This document shows positions 63,569 to 64,000 of a DNA stretch of 64,000 nucleotides, one piece after another. Origin of the DNA: Lachnospiraceae bacterium (GTDB taxonomy: Bacteria; Bacillota; Clostridia; Lachnospirales; Lachnospiraceae); the NCBI GenBank assembly GCA_017634065.1, contig JAGBOC010000010.1, forward strand, positions 1-64,000. The letters run 5' to 3'. The stretch's first letter is position 1. Every line of letters begins with the position of its first letter. The position numbers and the translations under genes are program-made. The notes below the pieces were generated by a model that saw nothing but the letters and a program-made list of their open reading frames with translations, ran no database searches and was not told the DNA's origin.

Positions 63569-64000
63569 ATGAATAGGTTAGGTATTGATATAGGTAGCAC
63601 AACTGTAAAAGTTGTCATTACCAATGAAAAAAATCAAATATTGTATGGTGAATACCAAAGGCACTTTGCAAATATTCAGAACTGCTTGGCTGGTCTTCTT
63701 AAAAATGCGCAAGAGAAACTTGGTGATCTTGATGTGAATACCTGTATAACTGGTTCTGGTGGTCTTTCACTTTCTAATGCATTAAATGTAAGCTTCACAC
63801 AAGAAGTTATAGCAGTATCAACTTCACTTAAAGCACTAAATAATAAATGTGATGTGGCTGTGGAACTTGGTGGTGAAGATGCCAAGATTATTTATTTTGA
63901 TGGAACTTCTGTCGATCAAAGAATGAATGGCATCTGTGCAGGAGGCACCGGCTCTTTTATTGACCAGATGGCTTCACTTCTTAAAACTGACTCTGCTGGT
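63569..64000 (+). CDS. Acyl-CoA dehydratase activase-type ATPase (BadF/BadG/HgdC family), N-terminal part
   Basis: The frame is open for 144 codons to the end of the window. It starts MNRLGIDIGSTTVKVVI, the phosphate-1 loop of ASKHA ATPases. VELGGEDAKIIYFD (phosphate 2) and CAGGTGSFIDQMA (with the Cys that helps hold the 4Fe-4S cluster at the dimer interface) follow. These are the signatures of 2-hydroxyacyl-CoA dehydratase activators and of their large fused relatives of unknown function. The rest lies outside, so the subfamily cannot be set. Confidence 0.85.
   Translation, partial: MNRLGIDIGSTTVKVVITNEKNQILYGEYQRHFANIQNCLAGLLKNAQEKLGDLDVNTCITGSGGLSLSNALNVSFTQEVIAVSTSLKALNNKCDVAVELGGEDAKIIYFDGTSVDQRMNGICAGGTGSFIDQMASLLKTDSAG

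Overview
This is a strongly AT-rich chromosomal segment (roughly 30% G+C by eye) from a low-GC Gram-positive anaerobe. The likeliest source is class Clostridia, probably Lachnospiraceae or a close relative. The basis is the gene repertoire: UPF0210 plus ACT pair, CdaA-CdaR, mini-RNase III beside CysS, a MEP isoprenoid pathway, WalJ-type and YqeY-type proteins, DUF6273 and DUF4015 lipoproteins, and an acyl-CoA dehydratase activase. Signal peptides are mostly of the lipoprotein type. All three tRNA genes lack an encoded CCA. The genus cannot be fixed from the sequence alone.

Layout: (1) 1-441 holds the 3' tail of an IS3-family transposase, a bidirectional hairpin terminator and a long imperfect palindrome. 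(2) 442-33935, all on the minus strand, carries a 5'-nucleotidase lipoprotein, rRNA methyltransferase, aspS, hisS, pncB, walJ-like, coaE, polA, an orphan zinc-finger membrane protein, tRNA-Leu(CAA), upp, a PdaC/RsiV-like exported protein, a hexapeptide protein, an EamA transporter, parC, an exported flavoprotein reductase, ybaK, a Sau3AI-type restriction-modification cassette, an SPFH protein, UPF0210, an ACT protein, parE, a DUF6273 lipoprotein, a Wzy-like polymerase, cdaR and cdaA. (3) 34046-39936, plus strand, is a cell-envelope locus: NlpC/P60 lipoprotein, response regulator, histidine kinase, D-Ala-D-Ala carboxypeptidase, then tRNA-Arg(CCT). (4) 39970-63498, minus strand, carries an RsmF-like methyltransferase, a histone-H1-like protein, an AI-2E transporter, miaA, ispG, uvrC, a DUF4015 lipoprotein, rlmB, tRNA-Leu(CAG), mrnC, cysS, ispF, a DUF2156 protein, a C39-like peptidase, a 519-codon unknown, yqeY, traX-like, metG, a lipoprotein, aroD, tatD, a TPR protein, a DUF4037 nucleotidyltransferase, dprA and comM. 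(5) 63569-64000, plus strand, is the start of an acyl-CoA dehydratase activase.

Most of the window is housekeeping: translation, tRNA and rRNA modification, DNA topology and repair, NAD, CoA, isoprenoid and shikimate steps, and cell-wall sensing. The clear accessory insert is the Sau3AI-like (GATC) cassette with a small DpnD/PcfM-like leading gene at 21631-24454.

The observations I rate highest are these. Several genes have a consensus -10 box only 5-9 bases before an ATG with no Shine-Dalgarno sequence, so they are candidates for leaderless mRNAs. Two coding sequences begin 3-4 bases after the mature 3' end of a tRNA-Leu, so tRNA processing itself would create near-leaderless messages. UvrC lacks its C-terminal helix-hairpin-helix domain, and its tail is overprinted on the start of ispG. 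There is a lysine-rich histone-H1-like protein behind a near-perfect promoter, and an uncharacterised pair (a membrane-anchored 512-residue protein plus a cytosolic C39-like peptidase). I found no CRISPR array, prophage, rRNA operon, T-box or riboswitch.
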